From NCBI RefSeq assembly GCF_002272135.1, contig NZ_NPBF01000018.1, forward strand, positions 186,001 through 250,000: 64,000 nucleotides of DNA. The letters run 5' to 3'. Each line of letters begins with the position of its first letter. The stretch's first letter is position 1. This DNA is from Virgibacillus sp. 7505 (GTDB lineage: Bacteria > Bacillota > Bacilli > Bacillales > Amphibacillaceae). This document shows positions 31,987 to 41,633 of this stretch, piece by piece. A program made the translations under genes and the position numbers. The notes under the pieces are model-generated. The model was not told the origin of the DNA and ran no database searches. It saw only the letters and a program-made list of their open reading frames with translations.

Positions 31987-34900
31987 ATGCGTGCCATTAC
32001 ATTGAATATGACCGCTTTCGGTCCTTACCACAAACCGCAGACGATAGATTTCCGGGAGCTTGGATCAGAATCCATCTTCTTGATCACAGGTCCGACTGGT
32101 GCAGGAAAGACGACAATCTTTGATGCAATATGTTACAGCTTGTATGGACGTGCCAGCGGAAGTGATCGTGATCAAGATTCCCTTCGCAGCCACTTCGCAG
32201 CACCGGGTGAAACGACGGAGGTACGCTACCGTTTCGCACTTCGCGGTACGGAGTATGAGGTTATCCGTTACCCGAAACAGCAGAAAAAGAAAGAGCGCGG
32301 TGACGGTTTTACAGATGATCCGGCAAGAGCGGAATTTTATGAGTGGAAAGATGGAGAGCAGGTACTGATCAGCTCCAGAATCAAGGAAGTGAACGAGGCA
32401 ATCGAAGAGAAGATCGGTCTCGATTATGAACAATTCCGTAAAATGATTATGATTCCGCAAGGAGAATTCCGAAAGCTCATCTCTGAGAACAGTAAAGAAA
32501 GGGAAGAAATTCTACAGCGCATCTTCCGCACATACTTCTATGAACGCATGACGGAGGCTCTGAAGGACGAAGCCAAACAGCTGAAGGAAAGTTTGCAGCA
32601 GACAGAATGGAAAGAACAGCAGCAAATCAGCAAAATCGAGTGGCGTACACAGGAGCCCGCTGAGACAGACAGTGTACCAGATACGATGAAGAAGCTGCAG
32701 ATAGAACTTGATGCTATAAAAGCTGCTGTCACACAGGGAGAGCAGGAGCTTGAAAAGCATAAAAACATCTGGCAGGAACGGCAGCAGCAATATTACGAAG
32801 CAAAGCAGCTCCTTGATACGTTCAAACAGCTGGAGCAAGCACTTGTCCAAAAAGAACAACTCGATCACAAGCTGCCGGAGATCAAACAAAAACAGCAGCG
32901 CCTTCGGGATATGGAACGGGCAAATCGTCTAGTACCTTATGAGCAGCAGCTCGCGACTCGCAAACAGGAGTGGCAGCGCCAGGCAAAAGCGCAGCAGGAA
33001 ACGAAGGAAAGAAAAGATCAGTTAGAACAGCAGTACCTCGCTATCTCCACTTCCTACACAAAAGCAAAAGAGCTTGAACCGCAGCGAAGAAGCCGGCAGG
33101 AACAGCTGCAAAAGCAGAAGCAGCAGCTTGAGCAGTGGAAGGACTATGAAAAACGCAAACTGGAATTAACACGAATTCAGAAGATGCTTGAAGATAAGCA
33201 GCAGCGTTTACTCAAGTTAAAACAGTCACACACAGATAAGAAGAAGCACCAACATATACTGGAACAAGATTTAAGCCAGGAAGCGGCACTGATTCAAGCA
33301 TTCTATGAGGATCAAGGAATACTAGAGAAACTTGATCGGCAACTGGAGGAAGCAGCTCGATTGAAGGATGCTGTCCGTCAGTTACAGGAAATGCGCACTA
33401 TTTATCAGCAGACCAAAAATCTTCTGCAGGAAAAAGAGCATCATGTGCAGCAGATGCGGCAGGAGATTTCGGAGATGGAAGAAGCGCAAGCGGCCCATCA
33501 TGCTGCACATCTTGCCGGACAGCTGGCATCTGGAGAACCTTGCCCAGTCTGCGGATCCACCGAACATCCTTCACCGGCTCAAACAACAACGCATCTTCAA
33601 TCTTTTGAGACGCTGAAACAAAAGAGATTGATGCTCGAAGATGCCCAGCGTGCATATGATGAAGTACAGAAAAAATATGTGGAAGCAAAATCGAATGGGC
33701 AGGCCATCCGGCAGGTGACAGATGAGCTTTATCGGAACATCACAGGAGAAGCAGCATACGATCAGACAAAACTGGATGAGCTGGAACATGATATACACTC
33801 GAAAAAGGACAAAACAACAGCCTCTCTTCGTTCGAAGCAGGAAGAGCGTAAGAAGCTGGAACAAAAGAGACAGATACTGGAGCAGCTTAAACAAACGCTT
33901 GAACAAGAGCTGAAGGCCGCTGAAGAGCTCCAAAACAACCTACGCACCCTCGAGGAAACATACACTCGCGCCGAGGCAGAAGTAAGTTATCAACGTAAAC
34001 AGCTCCCTGAAGTCCTTCAGGACCATTCTGAATGGGAACACCAGATCAAACTAGAGGAAGCTGCAATTGAAGCTGCGATCAGCGAATGGGAAGCTCTGCA
34101 GCACCAGTACGAGGAAATCACCATAAGCAGACAGCAAATAGCAGCGGCTTTTGAATCAACTGCAAAATTTGCAGCAGATTTGGAGCAAACGTACTTCCGG
34201 GAGGAAAAAGCATTCCTCGCTAAGCTTGAAGATGCAGGATTTGCTGATACGGAAGCTTTCAGGCAAGCCAGCGGTTCGGAGCTGGACGTAAGAAAGCTTC
34301 AGCAAGAATTGGAGCAGCATGAACAGCAGCGACGCAGTGTTTCTGAACAAATCGACTCTTTGCGTAAGCAAACCAATCAGAAGGAAAAGCCAGATTTACT
34401 TTTGTTCGAGCAAGCAGTGTCAGAAGCAGAGCAAATCTTTGAAGCGAAAAATAGCAGTCTGAATACGGCAAGAAGCTATGCCTCCCATCATGAAGATATC
34501 ATGACTTCCCTGATACGGCTTCAGGAAGAAGCGGCAGATCAAAAAGCACAGTATTACGATATTGGTGAACTAGCTAATTTGGCTAAAGGGGATAACAGCC
34601 TGCGACTTTCCTTTGAGCGCTATGTGCTGACAAGCTTCTTGGATGAAATCATCCTGCAGGCGAATATACGATTAGAAGAAATGACAGATCACCGCTATCA
34701 GCTGAAACGAAGCGGCCAGATCGCAAAACGCGGCGCTCAAAGCGGTTTGGATCTTGAAGTAATCGATCATCACACTGGACAGGAACGTCCAGTCAAGACA
34801 TTATCCGGTGGTGAAGGCTTTAAAGCAGCATTATCGCTTGCTCTCGGCATGTCTGATGTTGTTCAAGCGCATGCAGGCGGTGTTGAACTCGAAACCCTAT

Positions 34901-35094
34901 TCATTGATGAAGGATTCGGAACACTGGATGAAGTATCGCTCGAGCAGGCAATTGACAGCCTGAAAGGTTTGCAGGCGAGCAATCGTGTACTCGGCATCAT
35001 CTCTCACGTACCACAGCTGAAAGAAGAGATTCATACAAAACTGCAGATTGATACTTCGCCGACAGGTTCGTCAGCGAAATTCATTTTCCAATAA
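31987..35094 (+). CDS. sbcC: Exonuclease subunit SbcC
   Basis: Rad50-type SMC-like ATPase partner of SbcD. The 1035-residue protein has Walker A ITGPTGAGKTTIFDAI near residue 36, long Gln/Glu/Lys-rich coiled coils (about 190-500 and 560-880), the zinc hook GEPCPVCGSTEHP (Cys519 and Cys522) at the apex, the ABC signature LSGGEGFKAALSLALGMSD and Walker B ETLFIDEGFGTLDE. The start at 31987 follows GAGAGGAG; an upstream ATG at 31906 lies within sbcD. The length and architecture are complete. Confidence 0.96.
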   Translation: MRAITLNMTAFGPYHKPQTIDFRELGSESIFLITGPTGAGKTTIFDAICYSLYGRASGSDRDQDSLRSHFAAPGETTEVRYRFALRGTEYEVIRYPKQQKKKERGDGFTDDPARAEFYEWKDGEQVLISSRIKEVNEAIEEKIGLDYEQFRKMIMIPQGEFRKLISENSKEREEILQRIFRTYFYERMTEALKDEAKQLKESLQQTEWKEQQQISKIEWRTQEPAETDSVPDTMKKLQIELDAIKAAVTQGEQELEKHKNIWQERQQQYYEAKQLLDTFKQLEQALVQKEQLDHKLPEIKQKQQRLRDMERANRLVPYEQQLATRKQEWQRQAKAQQETKERKDQLEQQYLAISTSYTKAKELEPQRRSRQEQLQKQKQQLEQWKDYEKRKLELTRIQKMLEDKQQRLLKLKQSHTDKKKHQHILEQDLSQEAALIQAFYEDQGILEKLDRQLEEAARLKDAVRQLQEMRTIYQQTKNLLQEKEHHVQQMRQEISEMEEAQAAHHAAHLAGQLASGEPCPVCGSTEHPSPAQTTTHLQSFETLKQKRLMLEDAQRAYDEVQKKYVEAKSNGQAIRQVTDELYRNITGEAAYDQTKLDELEHDIHSKKDKTTASLRSKQEERKKLEQKRQILEQLKQTLEQELKAAEELQNNLRTLEETYTRAEAEVSYQRKQLPEVLQDHSEWEHQIKLEEAAIEAAISEWEALQHQYEEITISRQQIAAAFESTAKFAADLEQTYFREEKAFLAKLEDAGFADTEAFRQASGSELDVRKLQQELEQHEQQRRSVSEQIDSLRKQTNQKEKPDLLLFEQAVSEAEQIFEAKNSSLNTARSYASHHEDIMTSLIRLQEEAADQKAQYYDIGELANLAKGDNSLRLSFERYVLTSFLDEIILQANIRLEEMTDHRYQLKRSGQIAKRGAQSGLDLEVIDHHTGQERPVKTLSGGEGFKAALSLALGMSDVVQAHAGGVELETLFIDEGFGTLDEVSLEQAIDSLKGLQASNRVLGIISHVPQLKEEIHTKLQIDTSPTGSSAKFIFQ

Positions 35095-35107
35095 GGAGGA
35101 GACAACT

Positions 35108-35356
35108 TTGGGAACTCCCATCAATTTTGAAACAGTCCTTCGTACAGAAGGAAAAGAAAAACGCATTGACAGCAAAGAAAATATTTTTCAGCTGAAACTG
35201 CAGGGTTATCATTTATTTCCCCTGCATCAGCCAATCGATATCAAGCGAGCGAAAGATACAGATGAAATTGGCAAAGCAATCATTGTCGAATTGACGTTGA
35301 AAGAGGAACAAACTATTTGTACGTATCAGCTAGTTTCGTTATCAAGCGTCAATTAA
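35108..35356 (+). CDS. Small conserved protein (probably DUF2584)
   Basis: An 82-residue protein: GTPINFETVLRTEGKEKRID, then LQGYHLFPLHQPIDIKR and TIGKAI-like EIGKAIIVELTLKEEQT, ending YQLVSLSSVN. It looks like a small beta-rich domain resembling DUF2584 of Bacillus; function unknown and the family name is from memory. TTG at 35108 follows AAGGAGGAG, 13 bases after the sbcC stop, so it is in the sbcDC operon. Confidence 0.65.
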   Translation: MGTPINFETVLRTEGKEKRIDSKENIFQLKLQGYHLFPLHQPIDIKRAKDTDEIGKAIIVELTLKEEQTICTYQLVSLSSVN

Positions 35357-35524
35357 CGACATAAAATTCTACTTTAAAAGTAGATAGAGGGAGAATCTTG
35401 CGCTTGCCCGGGAAATAGAGGGCCAAAGAGGGAAATATATTGCACGCATCCAGAATAGAATGGAACAAAAGACTTCTTGCTTGCGTAGACTGGTAGAAAT
35501 ATTGACGCGAGAAGAGGTATGAGA

Positions 35525-36073
35525 ATGGCAAGAAATCCATTTGGTCCCTCCGTCTTCGGGCGACGAGGCCAGCCACAGCCACCTGTAAGGAGGAATCCAT
35601 TTCTTCCTCAACCGAGAGTCGCACCGCAGCAGCCACAGCGCCCACCAGGCGGCTTACCTGGTATTCTGCAAAAGATTCTGAACCGTGGAAGCAAAGGCGC
35701 ACAACCAACGGCCAGAGCAGCTCTTCCTGCAACGAGCAGTTCTTCTGGAGGAGTATCGTTACTTGACATGCTGAATCATACACAAAGCGCATTAAAGGCG
35801 GCTGAGTCCTTCATGCCGATGGTACAGGAATATGGACCGATGGTGAAGAACTTGCCTTCCATGCTCAAGATGATGAAAGCTTTGAAGGATATCAACTTTG
35901 ATGATGATGAGGAAGAAGCGTCTGGGGCAGAAATCAATGATGAGGGTAAGGATAAAAGCGAGGATGATAGCAAGAAGACATTGTCCTCCATCCAAAAGGA
36001 AAAAAAAGAACCATCTAAACAGAAACTGGCGAAGAACGAATCCGGAGAGTCCCTTCCGAAAATGTATATTTAA
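35525..36073 (+). CDS. YqfQ/VrrA-like low-complexity protein
   Basis: A 182-residue protein with a Pro/Gln/Arg-rich N-terminal third (FGRRGQPQPPVRRNPFLPQ, then more PQ repeats), a central amphipathic helical segment (LLDMLNHTQSALKAAESFMP to LKMMKALKDINF) and a highly charged C-terminal tail of Asp/Glu then Lys. This matches YqfQ (VrrA) of Bacillus, a sporulation-associated protein of unknown role in which the repeat region varies. The start at 35525 is preferred (AGAGG eight bases ahead). Orthology is moderate, based on composition and the central segment. Confidence 0.65.
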   Translation: MARNPFGPSVFGRRGQPQPPVRRNPFLPQPRVAPQQPQRPPGGLPGILQKILNRGSKGAQPTARAALPATSSSSGGVSLLDMLNHTQSALKAAESFMPMVQEYGPMVKNLPSMLKMMKALKDINFDDDEEEASGAEINDEGKDKSEDDSKKTLSSIQKEKKEPSKQKLAKNESGESLPKMYI

Positions 36074-36140
36074 GCGTGCTACTTGATTTTTTTCCGCAAA
36101 AGAGGAAAATATATAGCATACGATGAAGGAGGGATTTATT

Positions 36141-37094
36141 ATGGCATTACAACACGCTACCTTTGCAGGAGGCTGTTTTTGGTGCATGGTTGAACCATTT
36201 ACGGAGCGACCTGGTATCGAAGCAGTAGTTTCCGGTTACACTGGCGGCGACAAACCGAATCCCACATACGAGGAAGTGTGCTCGAACACAACTGGTCATG
36301 TCGAGGCCGTTCAAATTACTTTCGATCCAGATATATTCTCTTATGAGAAACTGGTAGAAACATTTTGGCAGCAGATCGACCCTACAGATGCTGGGGGGCA
36401 GTTCCATGACCGTGGCGAATCTTACAAAACAGCGATCTTTTACCACGATGAACAACAGCGGCAAGTGGCAGAGGCATCCAAAGCGAAGCTGCAGGAGAGC
36501 GGACGTTTCCAGAAGGATATCGTAACCCCGATCCTGCCTGCCAAGCCGTTTTATCCGGCAGAAGAGAAACATCAGGATTATTACAAGAAGAACAGGTACC
36601 ATTACAAGATGTACAAGCGTGGTTCCGGTCGGGAGGACTTCATCAAGCAAAACTGGGGTCCTAAAAAAGATAAAGCGAAGCTGAAAGAAATGTTGACTCC
36701 GATCCAATATCACGTTACGCAAGAGAATGGAACAGAGCGTCCTTTCGAAAACGAATATTGGAATAATACCAAAGAAGGAATCTACGTGGATATCGTATCC
36801 GGCAAAGCATTGTTTTCTTCCAAGGACCAATATGACGCCGGCTGCGGTTGGCCAAGCTTTACAAGACCGCTCGATTCTTACGAAGTGAAAGAGAATATGG
36901 ATCTTTCACATGGTATGGTGCGGACCGAAGTAAGGGCAGCTGAAAGTGATTCGCATCTTGGTCATGTGTTCGATGATGGTCCGAGAGCTACAGGCGGCCT
37001 GCGCTACTGCATGAACTCTGCAGCAATGAACTTCATTTCTGTTGATGAAATGGAAAAAGAAGGTTATGGAGAGTATTTATATCTCTTCAAGTAA
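36141..37094 (+). CDS. msrAB: Methionine sulfoxide reductase MsrA-MsrB fusion
   Basis: A 317-residue bifunctional repair enzyme. Residues 1-160 are MsrA: catalytic Cys12 in [27 protein letters not shown] and [11 protein letters not shown]. Residues 175-317 are Msr[43 protein letters not shown] and the catalytic Cys in [13 protein letters not shown]. The zinc-binding CxxC pairs of some MsrB proteins are absent. It reduces both stereoisomers of oxidised methionine. GAAGGAGGG precedes the ATG at 36141. An oxidative-stress role agrees with the pigment operon. Confidence 0.95.
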   Translation: MALQHATFAGGCFWCMVEPFTERPGIEAVVSGYTGGDKPNPTYEEVCSNTTGHVEAVQITFDPDIFSYEKLVETFWQQIDPTDAGGQFHDRGESYKTAIFYHDEQQRQVAEASKAKLQESGRFQKDIVTPILPAKPFYPAEEKHQDYYKKNRYHYKMYKRGSGREDFIKQNWGPKKDKAKLKEMLTPIQYHVTQENGTERPFENEYWNNTKEGIYVDIVSGKALFSSKDQYDAGCGWPSFTRPLDSYEVKENMDLSHGMVRTEVRAAESDSHLGHVFDDGPRATGGLRYCMNSAAMNFISVDEMEKEGYGEYLYLFK

Positions 37095-37114
37095 ATAAAT
37101 ACAGTAACAGCTTT

Positions 37115-37155
37115 GCTCTTGTTCGCTATATGAAGGAACAAGAGCATTGTTTTGG
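37115..37155 (+). terminator. Terminator of msrAB
   Basis: GCTCTTGTTC, 11-base loop, GAACAAGAGC, then ATTGTTTT. Confidence 0.8.
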
Positions 37156-37170
37156 ACGAGGAGTATGAGA

Positions 37171-37929
37171 ATGGATTCTACATTATGGATTGAATACGGC
37201 TGGATTCTTCTGGTATTGATTGGACTGGAAGGATTGCTTGCAGCTGATAATGCGCTTGTGATGGCGCTAATTGTAAAACATTTACCTGCTGAACAGCAGC
37301 GTAAAGCTTTATTGTATGGCCTGGGAGGGGCATTCATCTTCCGTTTCGCTTCCCTTTTCTTTGTCAGCTTCTTAGTGAATATTTGGCAGATCCAGGCTTT
37401 AGGTGCTCTTTATCTACTATATATTTGTATATCGAACCTTATCAAATTAAAGAAAAACGGCAGCGGGGAAGATGCCGAGAGTCCGTTCAGCAAGAAAAAC
37501 TCTGGATTTTGGATGACAGTATTGAAAGTGGAATTAGCGGATATTGCTTTCGCGGTAGACTCTATCCTTACTGCAGTTGCTCTCGCGGCTTCCTTATCGG
37601 CTACACCACTTCCTCACATCGGCGGAATGGATGGCGGTCAATTCCTTGTTGTATTGACAGGAGGCATGATCGGTCTGATCTTAATCAGAATAGCTGCGTC
37701 TTATATCGTTAAAATCCTGGACAAGCGTCCTGGACTTGAAGCAGCTGCGTATTTGATCATCGGCTGGGTAGCAATCAAATTGGCTATCCACACATTGGCA
37801 CATCCTGCATTGAAGATCATATCGGAGCATTTCCCTGACTCTGCTGGCTGGAATGCTACATTCTGGATCGTAATGGCTGTTATTGCCATCGGCGGCTGGT
37901 TTTATAAACCTAAAAGCGATAGGGCCTGA
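37171..37929 (+). CDS. TerC family membrane protein
   Basis: A 252-residue TerC (YjbE/YkoY-like) integral membrane protein with about seven spans. Signatures are LVLIGLEGLLAADNALVMAL and the second acidic motif VELADIAFAVDSI; the intramembrane Asp and Glu residues are the likely metal path. Family members export manganese. The start at 37171 follows GAGGAG by seven bases. No yybP-ykoY manganese riboswitch is visible in the short upstream region, which is mostly the msrAB terminator. An AbrB-family permease follows after five bases. Confidence 0.88.
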   Translation: MDSTLWIEYGWILLVLIGLEGLLAADNALVMALIVKHLPAEQQRKALLYGLGGAFIFRFASLFFVSFLVNIWQIQALGALYLLYICISNLIKLKKNGSGEDAESPFSKKNSGFWMTVLKVELADIAFAVDSILTAVALAASLSATPLPHIGGMDGGQFLVVLTGGMIGLILIRIAASYIVKILDKRPGLEAAAYLIIGWVAIKLAIHTLAHPALKIISEHFPDSAGWNATFWIVMAVIAIGGWFYKPKSDRA

Positions 37930-37934
37930 CTTCC

Positions 37935-39005
37935 ATGGGGGAAAACGGTCAATTACGCTCCATCCTGAAGTCTTATCTGATCGCCTTGATAGGTGGCGGC
38001 CTTTTCACTTTGCTGCATTTGCCGCTTCCATGGATACTTGGGCCGGTAACAGGCCTCTTGCTTTCCAAGATCATCTGGAATAACAAGACAGCTGCTTCAC
38101 AGCGGCTTCGTAAAGTGAGCTATTGGCTGCTTGGTATCCAGATTGGTAACACATTTACGGTGCATACATTCCATAACGTACAGCCATACCTAATAATCTA
38201 TACGCTTTTGACATTACTATTGATTGCAATTTGCATGGTCAATGCATATATGGTCAGTAAATGGGTGAATGTCGATATGAAAACAAGCATGCTCGGCAGT
38301 ATACCAGGCGGTTTGTCTGCCGTATCGGCACTAAGCGAATCCATGAAGGCTAATACGGGTCTCGTAACGATATTCCAGACGATTCGCCTAGTCAGCATCC
38401 TTTTCATCATTCCGTTCGCTGCTACACATCTCTTCATGGACACAGGGAGTCAAGGAGCAGTACAGCTGCCCCAGACAGAGCAAGGAGCTTGGTGGACAAT
38501 CGGGTTATATGTCCTCATGTACATAGTTGCCCGTCTGACAAACAGATTTATACCGTCATCGCTTGTTATCGTTCCGATGCTGCTTACAGCTATACTGCAA
38601 GTAAGCGGGATGCATTTATATCAGTTTCCGCATCTGTTTTTCGTCGCGGCACAGTTGACAATTGGCGTATATTTAGGTCATTCTATTTCTATAAGAGATT
38701 TAAAAAAAGCTGGCAGACTTTGTCTCTATTATACCGGTCTGTCTATACTGCTTATTTTACTTTGCTTTGGACTAGGATTTTTGTTCAGCAAGTTCACATC
38801 ATTGAACATGGCTACTTCTGTACTCAGCATGGCGCCTGGAGGCCTTGTCGAGATGGCGCTGACAGCACAGACGACTGGCGGAGACCCATCCATTGTCAGC
38901 TCCTTGCAGACGATAAGGCTGCTTTTAGTAGTACTTGTTTTACCGCTTCTGCTGCAATGGACCCTACCAAAGCTCGAGAAACATCAACGAAAGGAAGAAA
39001 CATGA
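37935..39005 (+). CDS. AbrB-family membrane permease
   Basis: A 356-residue membrane protein with about ten spans and two related halves. Each half carries a Gly/Pro signature: MLGSIPGGLSAVSALSESM and LSMAPGGLVEMALTAQ, together with LPWILGPVTGLLLS. This is the AbrB/YdhT-type transporter family (often mislabelled ammonia monooxygenase regulator); the substrate is unknown. It has little ribosome site of its own, so translation is probably coupled to terC. Its stop overlaps the next start (ATGA). Confidence 0.8.
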   Translation: MGENGQLRSILKSYLIALIGGGLFTLLHLPLPWILGPVTGLLLSKIIWNNKTAASQRLRKVSYWLLGIQIGNTFTVHTFHNVQPYLIIYTLLTLLLIAICMVNAYMVSKWVNVDMKTSMLGSIPGGLSAVSALSESMKANTGLVTIFQTIRLVSILFIIPFAATHLFMDTGSQGAVQLPQTEQGAWWTIGLYVLMYIVARLTNRFIPSSLVIVPMLLTAILQVSGMHLYQFPHLFFVAAQLTIGVYLGHSISIRDLKKAGRLCLYYTGLSILLILLCFGLGFLFSKFTSLNMATSVLSMAPGGLVEMALTAQTTGGDPSIVSSLQTIRLLLVVLVLPLLLQWTLPKLEKHQRKEET

Positions 39006-39208
39006 TGATCCATAAACATTGGCAAGATACGAAAACAATCAAACAAGTGGAATGTGTCCACACAGATGCAAAAAAATATGTCGTGAATACGACACTTACA
39101 CCCGGAAAAATATATGATGTTAAAAATGAAACAGAAGAATTCATTTTTATTATCGACAATACAAACCGCGTCGGTGCTTTTCGGAAAGATTATTTCAAAG
39201 AAGTGTAA
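39002..39208 (+). CDS. Small DUF6501-like protein
   Basis: A 68-residue protein reading MIHKHWQDTKTIKQVECVHT, then KKYVVNTTLTPGKIYDVKNE and ending VGAFRKDYFKEV. It resembles DUF6501, a short beta-rich Bacillaceae family of unknown function. AAGGAAG precedes two adjacent ATG codons (39002 and 39005), so the exact start is uncertain by one residue. It ends the terC operon. Confidence 0.7.
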   Translation: MMIHKHWQDTKTIKQVECVHTDAKKYVVNTTLTPGKIYDVKNETEEFIFIIDNTNRVGAFRKDYFKEV

Positions 39209-39223
39209 TAAATGAACAAGGTA

Positions 39224-39256
39224 AAGGCTAACCTAGTAGAGGTTAGCCTTTTTTGT
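39224..39256 (+). terminator. Terminator of the terC operon
   Basis: AAGGCTAACCT, loop AGTAG, AGGTTAGCCTT, T-run. Confidence 0.92.
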
Positions 39257-39338
39257 TGGCTAGTATTTTCCTATGCTTGTAATTGTCCGATTGTTAACCG
39301 ATAATAAGGCTAAGCATAGCTAGAAGGAGATGGGGCTT

Positions 39339-39890
39339 GTGAAAAGGATTATTCTTGTTCGTCATTGCAATGCACAAGGACAGCATAAAGACTCGCCGCT
39401 AACGTATGAAGGAATAAATGATGCCCGATCGCTTGCTGCTTTTTTGAAACGGCTGGACTATCCGATCCAGCGTGTCCTCTCCAGCCCCTTCTTCCGGGCC
39501 GTCGAGACAATTAAACCTTTTGCCGATGCAGCAGATATACCGATAGAGCTCGACCGGCGGCTGCAGGAGCGAATCTTAAGTGAAGAACCTGTTGATGATT
39601 GGCTGGAAGTATTGGAAGAGTCGTTTGCCGACTTTGATCTGCGCCTTCCGGGCGGAGAATCATCAAATGATGCCAGAATCCGGGTGCGCGCCCTGATCGA
39701 TGAACTGGAAGCTGAAGAGCATCTGGAAACTGTAGTCCTGGTCACACATGGGAATCTTCTGGCAATCCTTTTGAAGGAATTCCAGACTGATATCGGATTT
39801 TCTCATTGGAAAGGCTTTTCTAATCCGGATGTATTTCTGGTGCAGCGCACTGGCGGCAGTTATATGGTCGAACGAATCTGGAATGCCTAA
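39339..39890 (+). CDS. Histidine phosphatase family protein
   Basis: A 183-residue phosphoglycerate mutase-like phosphatase. The phosphohistidine motif is ILVRHCNAQGQ (RHC instead of the usual RHG), followed by the second Arg in LSSPFFRAVET and the second His in VVLVTHGNLLAIL. Substrate unknown. GTG at 39339 is chosen because AAGGAG abuts an ATG at 39330 and leaves nine bases to the GTG. Its end overlaps the convergent M14 peptidase gene by four bases. Confidence 0.85.
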   Translation: MKRIILVRHCNAQGQHKDSPLTYEGINDARSLAAFLKRLDYPIQRVLSSPFFRAVETIKPFADAADIPIELDRRLQERILSEEPVDDWLEVLEESFADFDLRLPGGESSNDARIRVRALIDELEAEEHLETVVLVTHGNLLAILLKEFQTDIGFSHWKGFSNPDVFLVQRTGGSYMVERIWNA

Positions 39891-41074
39891 ATACTATCAC
39901 TTGTAAGTATGACCATTAAAATGGTGCACAGCTTTTCATAAATTGTATCGACTTGTTCTAGGGGCAAGGGATTTTGTCCTTTGCCCAGTTCAATCGTAAA
40001 GCCAGGGCGTTGATATGATCCAATGAACCAATCTTTAAATCCAGCATAGTTATCGAGTTCCTTTACTGCTTTGTATCCGCTTAGATGTTCCATCTGAGCG
40101 ACTAGCTTTTCCGCAGAAGGCGGCTCTTTCTCCTCGAAGCTCCAGTAGATTTCCTCTCCTTGCGTGTGCAGCGCCACAACTGAATTAAAATCTTCCTTGC
40201 GAACGAGCTCATACATACCAATCGATTCCGGTTCAGTCAAAGGCGTAAGACCCGGAAAATCACGAGAACCAGGCAGTTTCGGTTTCCGCAGCTGCTCGTA
40301 TTCCCACTTGGCAGGATACTGCTTATTCAGATCAACACCTGTTATATTTGCCTTCCACCCTTGAAAGTCAGAAGAGCCCTCATTCAAGAATTGGACGAGT
40401 TCTTCATAGTCATAGGCAGCTTTACTTCCATGAATGACAAGATTAGCACCATCCGGGTTTACCATAGGTACAACTGAAAGCGTCACTTCTCGATATAACT
40501 TGCTTGCAGGGTAACCGAAAAGCTTTTTGTCATGTGTGACAGCGAGCAAGTATTCATTTACGAATCTCATAAGAGCCAAAGAAGTGATCCACTCATTGCC
40601 ATGATAACTTGCATTTATATGAATCTTTTTCTTCCCTTTGCCAATTTGGAGTTCCGTTACTGGTTTTCCGAGTACCGATTTGTATACTGTACGCATGCGG
40701 ATATACGGAAAAAGCTGATGAAGCGCTCTTATATCATGAAGACAAGTAGCGTAATCATAGTGCTGGCGGAAGCATGTTACCGGATAGGTCACTTGCTGCG
40801 GGAGTATGAGCTCAGTACCTGCTGGGAAGTGGGATGCGTTATACAATAGTTGAACCAGTCGGAGCGGAAGCTTATAAGCAGATGCTAAGGCAGCATCTGT
40901 CATCTCCTTATCGAGAGTGAATGACTTGGGAGCATAGCCAGGAACCTGGATAGGCTGCTGTGATTTTACATGCGTGGACAGAAACGGATTTGCAGCGAAC
41001 AGGACATACGTCGGGAGGTGGAACAGTGTTGCCACCGTACTTAATTGACAGCTTTCCTGCAGTGTTATCTCCAT
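39887..41074 (-). CDS. M14 zinc peptidase, gamma-D-glutamyl-diamino acid endopeptidase type
   Basis: A 395-residue peptidase that probably cleaves the gamma-D-Glu-diaminopimelate bond of muropeptides (endopeptidase I, YqgT type). Residues 1-105 hold two LysM-like repeats (LFAANPFLSTH..QQPIQVPGY and LPLRLVQLLYNAS..GTELILP). The catalytic domain has the zinc motif NASYHGNEWITS, VPMVNPDGANLV, GVDLNKQYP, and the catalytic Glu in FTIELGKG. No signal peptide is seen, so it may act on spore or recycled wall material. Start at 41074: AAGGAGGCG lies seven bases ahead; the long open frame upstream to 41359 lacks a ribosome site. Confidence 0.85.
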   Translation of the reverse strand: MEITLQESCQLSTVATLFHLPTYVLFAANPFLSTHVKSQQPIQVPGYAPKSFTLDKEMTDAALASAYKLPLRLVQLLYNASHFPAGTELILPQQVTYPVTCFRQHYDYATCLHDIRALHQLFPYIRMRTVYKSVLGKPVTELQIGKGKKKIHINASYHGNEWITSLALMRFVNEYLLAVTHDKKLFGYPASKLYREVTLSVVPMVNPDGANLVIHGSKAAYDYEELVQFLNEGSSDFQGWKANITGVDLNKQYPAKWEYEQLRKPKLPGSRDFPGLTPLTEPESIGMYELVRKEDFNSVVALHTQGEEIYWSFEEKEPPSAEKLVAQMEHLSGYKAVKELDNYAGFKDWFIGSYQRPGFTIELGKGQNPLPLEQVDTIYEKLCTILMVILTSDSI

Positions 41075-41159
41075 ATGGATCGCCTCCTTAGCTACAGTGT
41101 ATGTCAAGTATGAAGTTTTTAGGCAGAACAGGCAAGCTGTCAAATATTGAGTACGCCCG

Positions 41160-41188
41160 TTGTTATTATCGAATATTGTTGTTATAAT
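41160..41188 (+). promoter_or_regulatory. Sigma-A promoter of the ferredoxin gene
   Basis: TTGTTA, 17 bases, TATAAT, about 118 bases before the ferredoxin start. Confidence 0.7.
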
Positions 41189-41306
41189 TTGAATCGATAG
41201 GGTATAAATACATATAGTTCGTTGTATTTTGCGAAGTCGCAGTATACCTGGATAAAAACCGTGTCGAATGACCGGTTCATTTATAGTAGTAGAGGAGGCT
41301 GTACAC

Positions 41307-41546
41307 ATGGCTTTTGTCATTACTTCCCCATGTGAAGCGGAAAAGGCAGGCGAATGCATGGAAGTTTGCCCGGTTGACTGTATCGCGGAAGGTAAAGATA
41401 TGTTCTATATCGATCCTGACATCTGCATCGATTGTGGTGCATGTGAAGCGGTATGCCCAGTTGAAGCGATCTTCATGGAAGATGAGGTACCAGCGGAAGA
41501 AACGAAGTATATTGAAATCAACCGCAAGTTCTTCCAGGAAAATTAA
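41307..41546 (+). CDS. Seven- or eight-iron ferredoxin
   Basis: A 79-residue soluble electron carrier with eight Cys at residues 9, 17, 21, 25, 40, 43, 46 and 50. The C-x7-C-x3-CP spacing of the first set and C-x2-C-x2-C-x3-CP of the second (CIDCGACEAVCP) is the pattern of 7Fe ferredoxins such as Azotobacter FdI, with one 3Fe-4S and one 4Fe-4S cluster. An Asp/Glu-rich C-terminal tail follows. GGAGGCTGTACAC precedes the ATG. Partner enzymes are not evident from position. Confidence 0.9.
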   Translation: MAFVITSPCEAEKAGECMEVCPVDCIAEGKDMFYIDPDICIDCGACEAVCPVEAIFMEDEVPAEETKYIEINRKFFQEN

Positions 41547-41550
41547 GCAG

Positions 41551-41582
41551 ATCCACTGCCAAGAGGCAGTGGATTTTTTTGT
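41551..41582 (+). terminator. Terminator of the ferredoxin gene
   Basis: ATCCACTGCC, loop AAGA, GGCAGTGGAT, T-run. Confidence 0.92.
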
Positions 41583-41606
41583 TTATCTTTTCCTCAAATA
41601 GGTTAA
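41581..41606 (+). promoter_or_regulatory. Possible weak sigma-B promoter
   Basis: GTTTAT, 14 bases, GGTTAA: one -10 mismatch from sigma-B consensus. It starts in the ferredoxin terminator T-run and precedes the FAD-Rieske gene by 27 bases. Low confidence because the DNA is AT-rich. Confidence 0.35.
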
Positions 41607-41633
41607 GTGTAACAAAAAAGGAGTTGTCACTAT

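Noticed and set aside
37095-37170. Manganese (yybP-ykoY) riboswitch before terC
   Set aside because: The gap is filled by the msrAB terminator and is too short; no riboswitch core was seen.
38489-39001. Long N-terminal extension ahead of the DUF6501-like protein
   Set aside because: The extension is a frame-shifted reading of the AbrB-family permease gene; only the last 68 codons have a ribosome site and protein-like sequence.
41075-41359. Upstream extension of the M14 peptidase to 41359
   Set aside because: No ribosome site, crosses the ferredoxin promoter and start, and the ATG at 41074 has an excellent AAGGAGGCG site.
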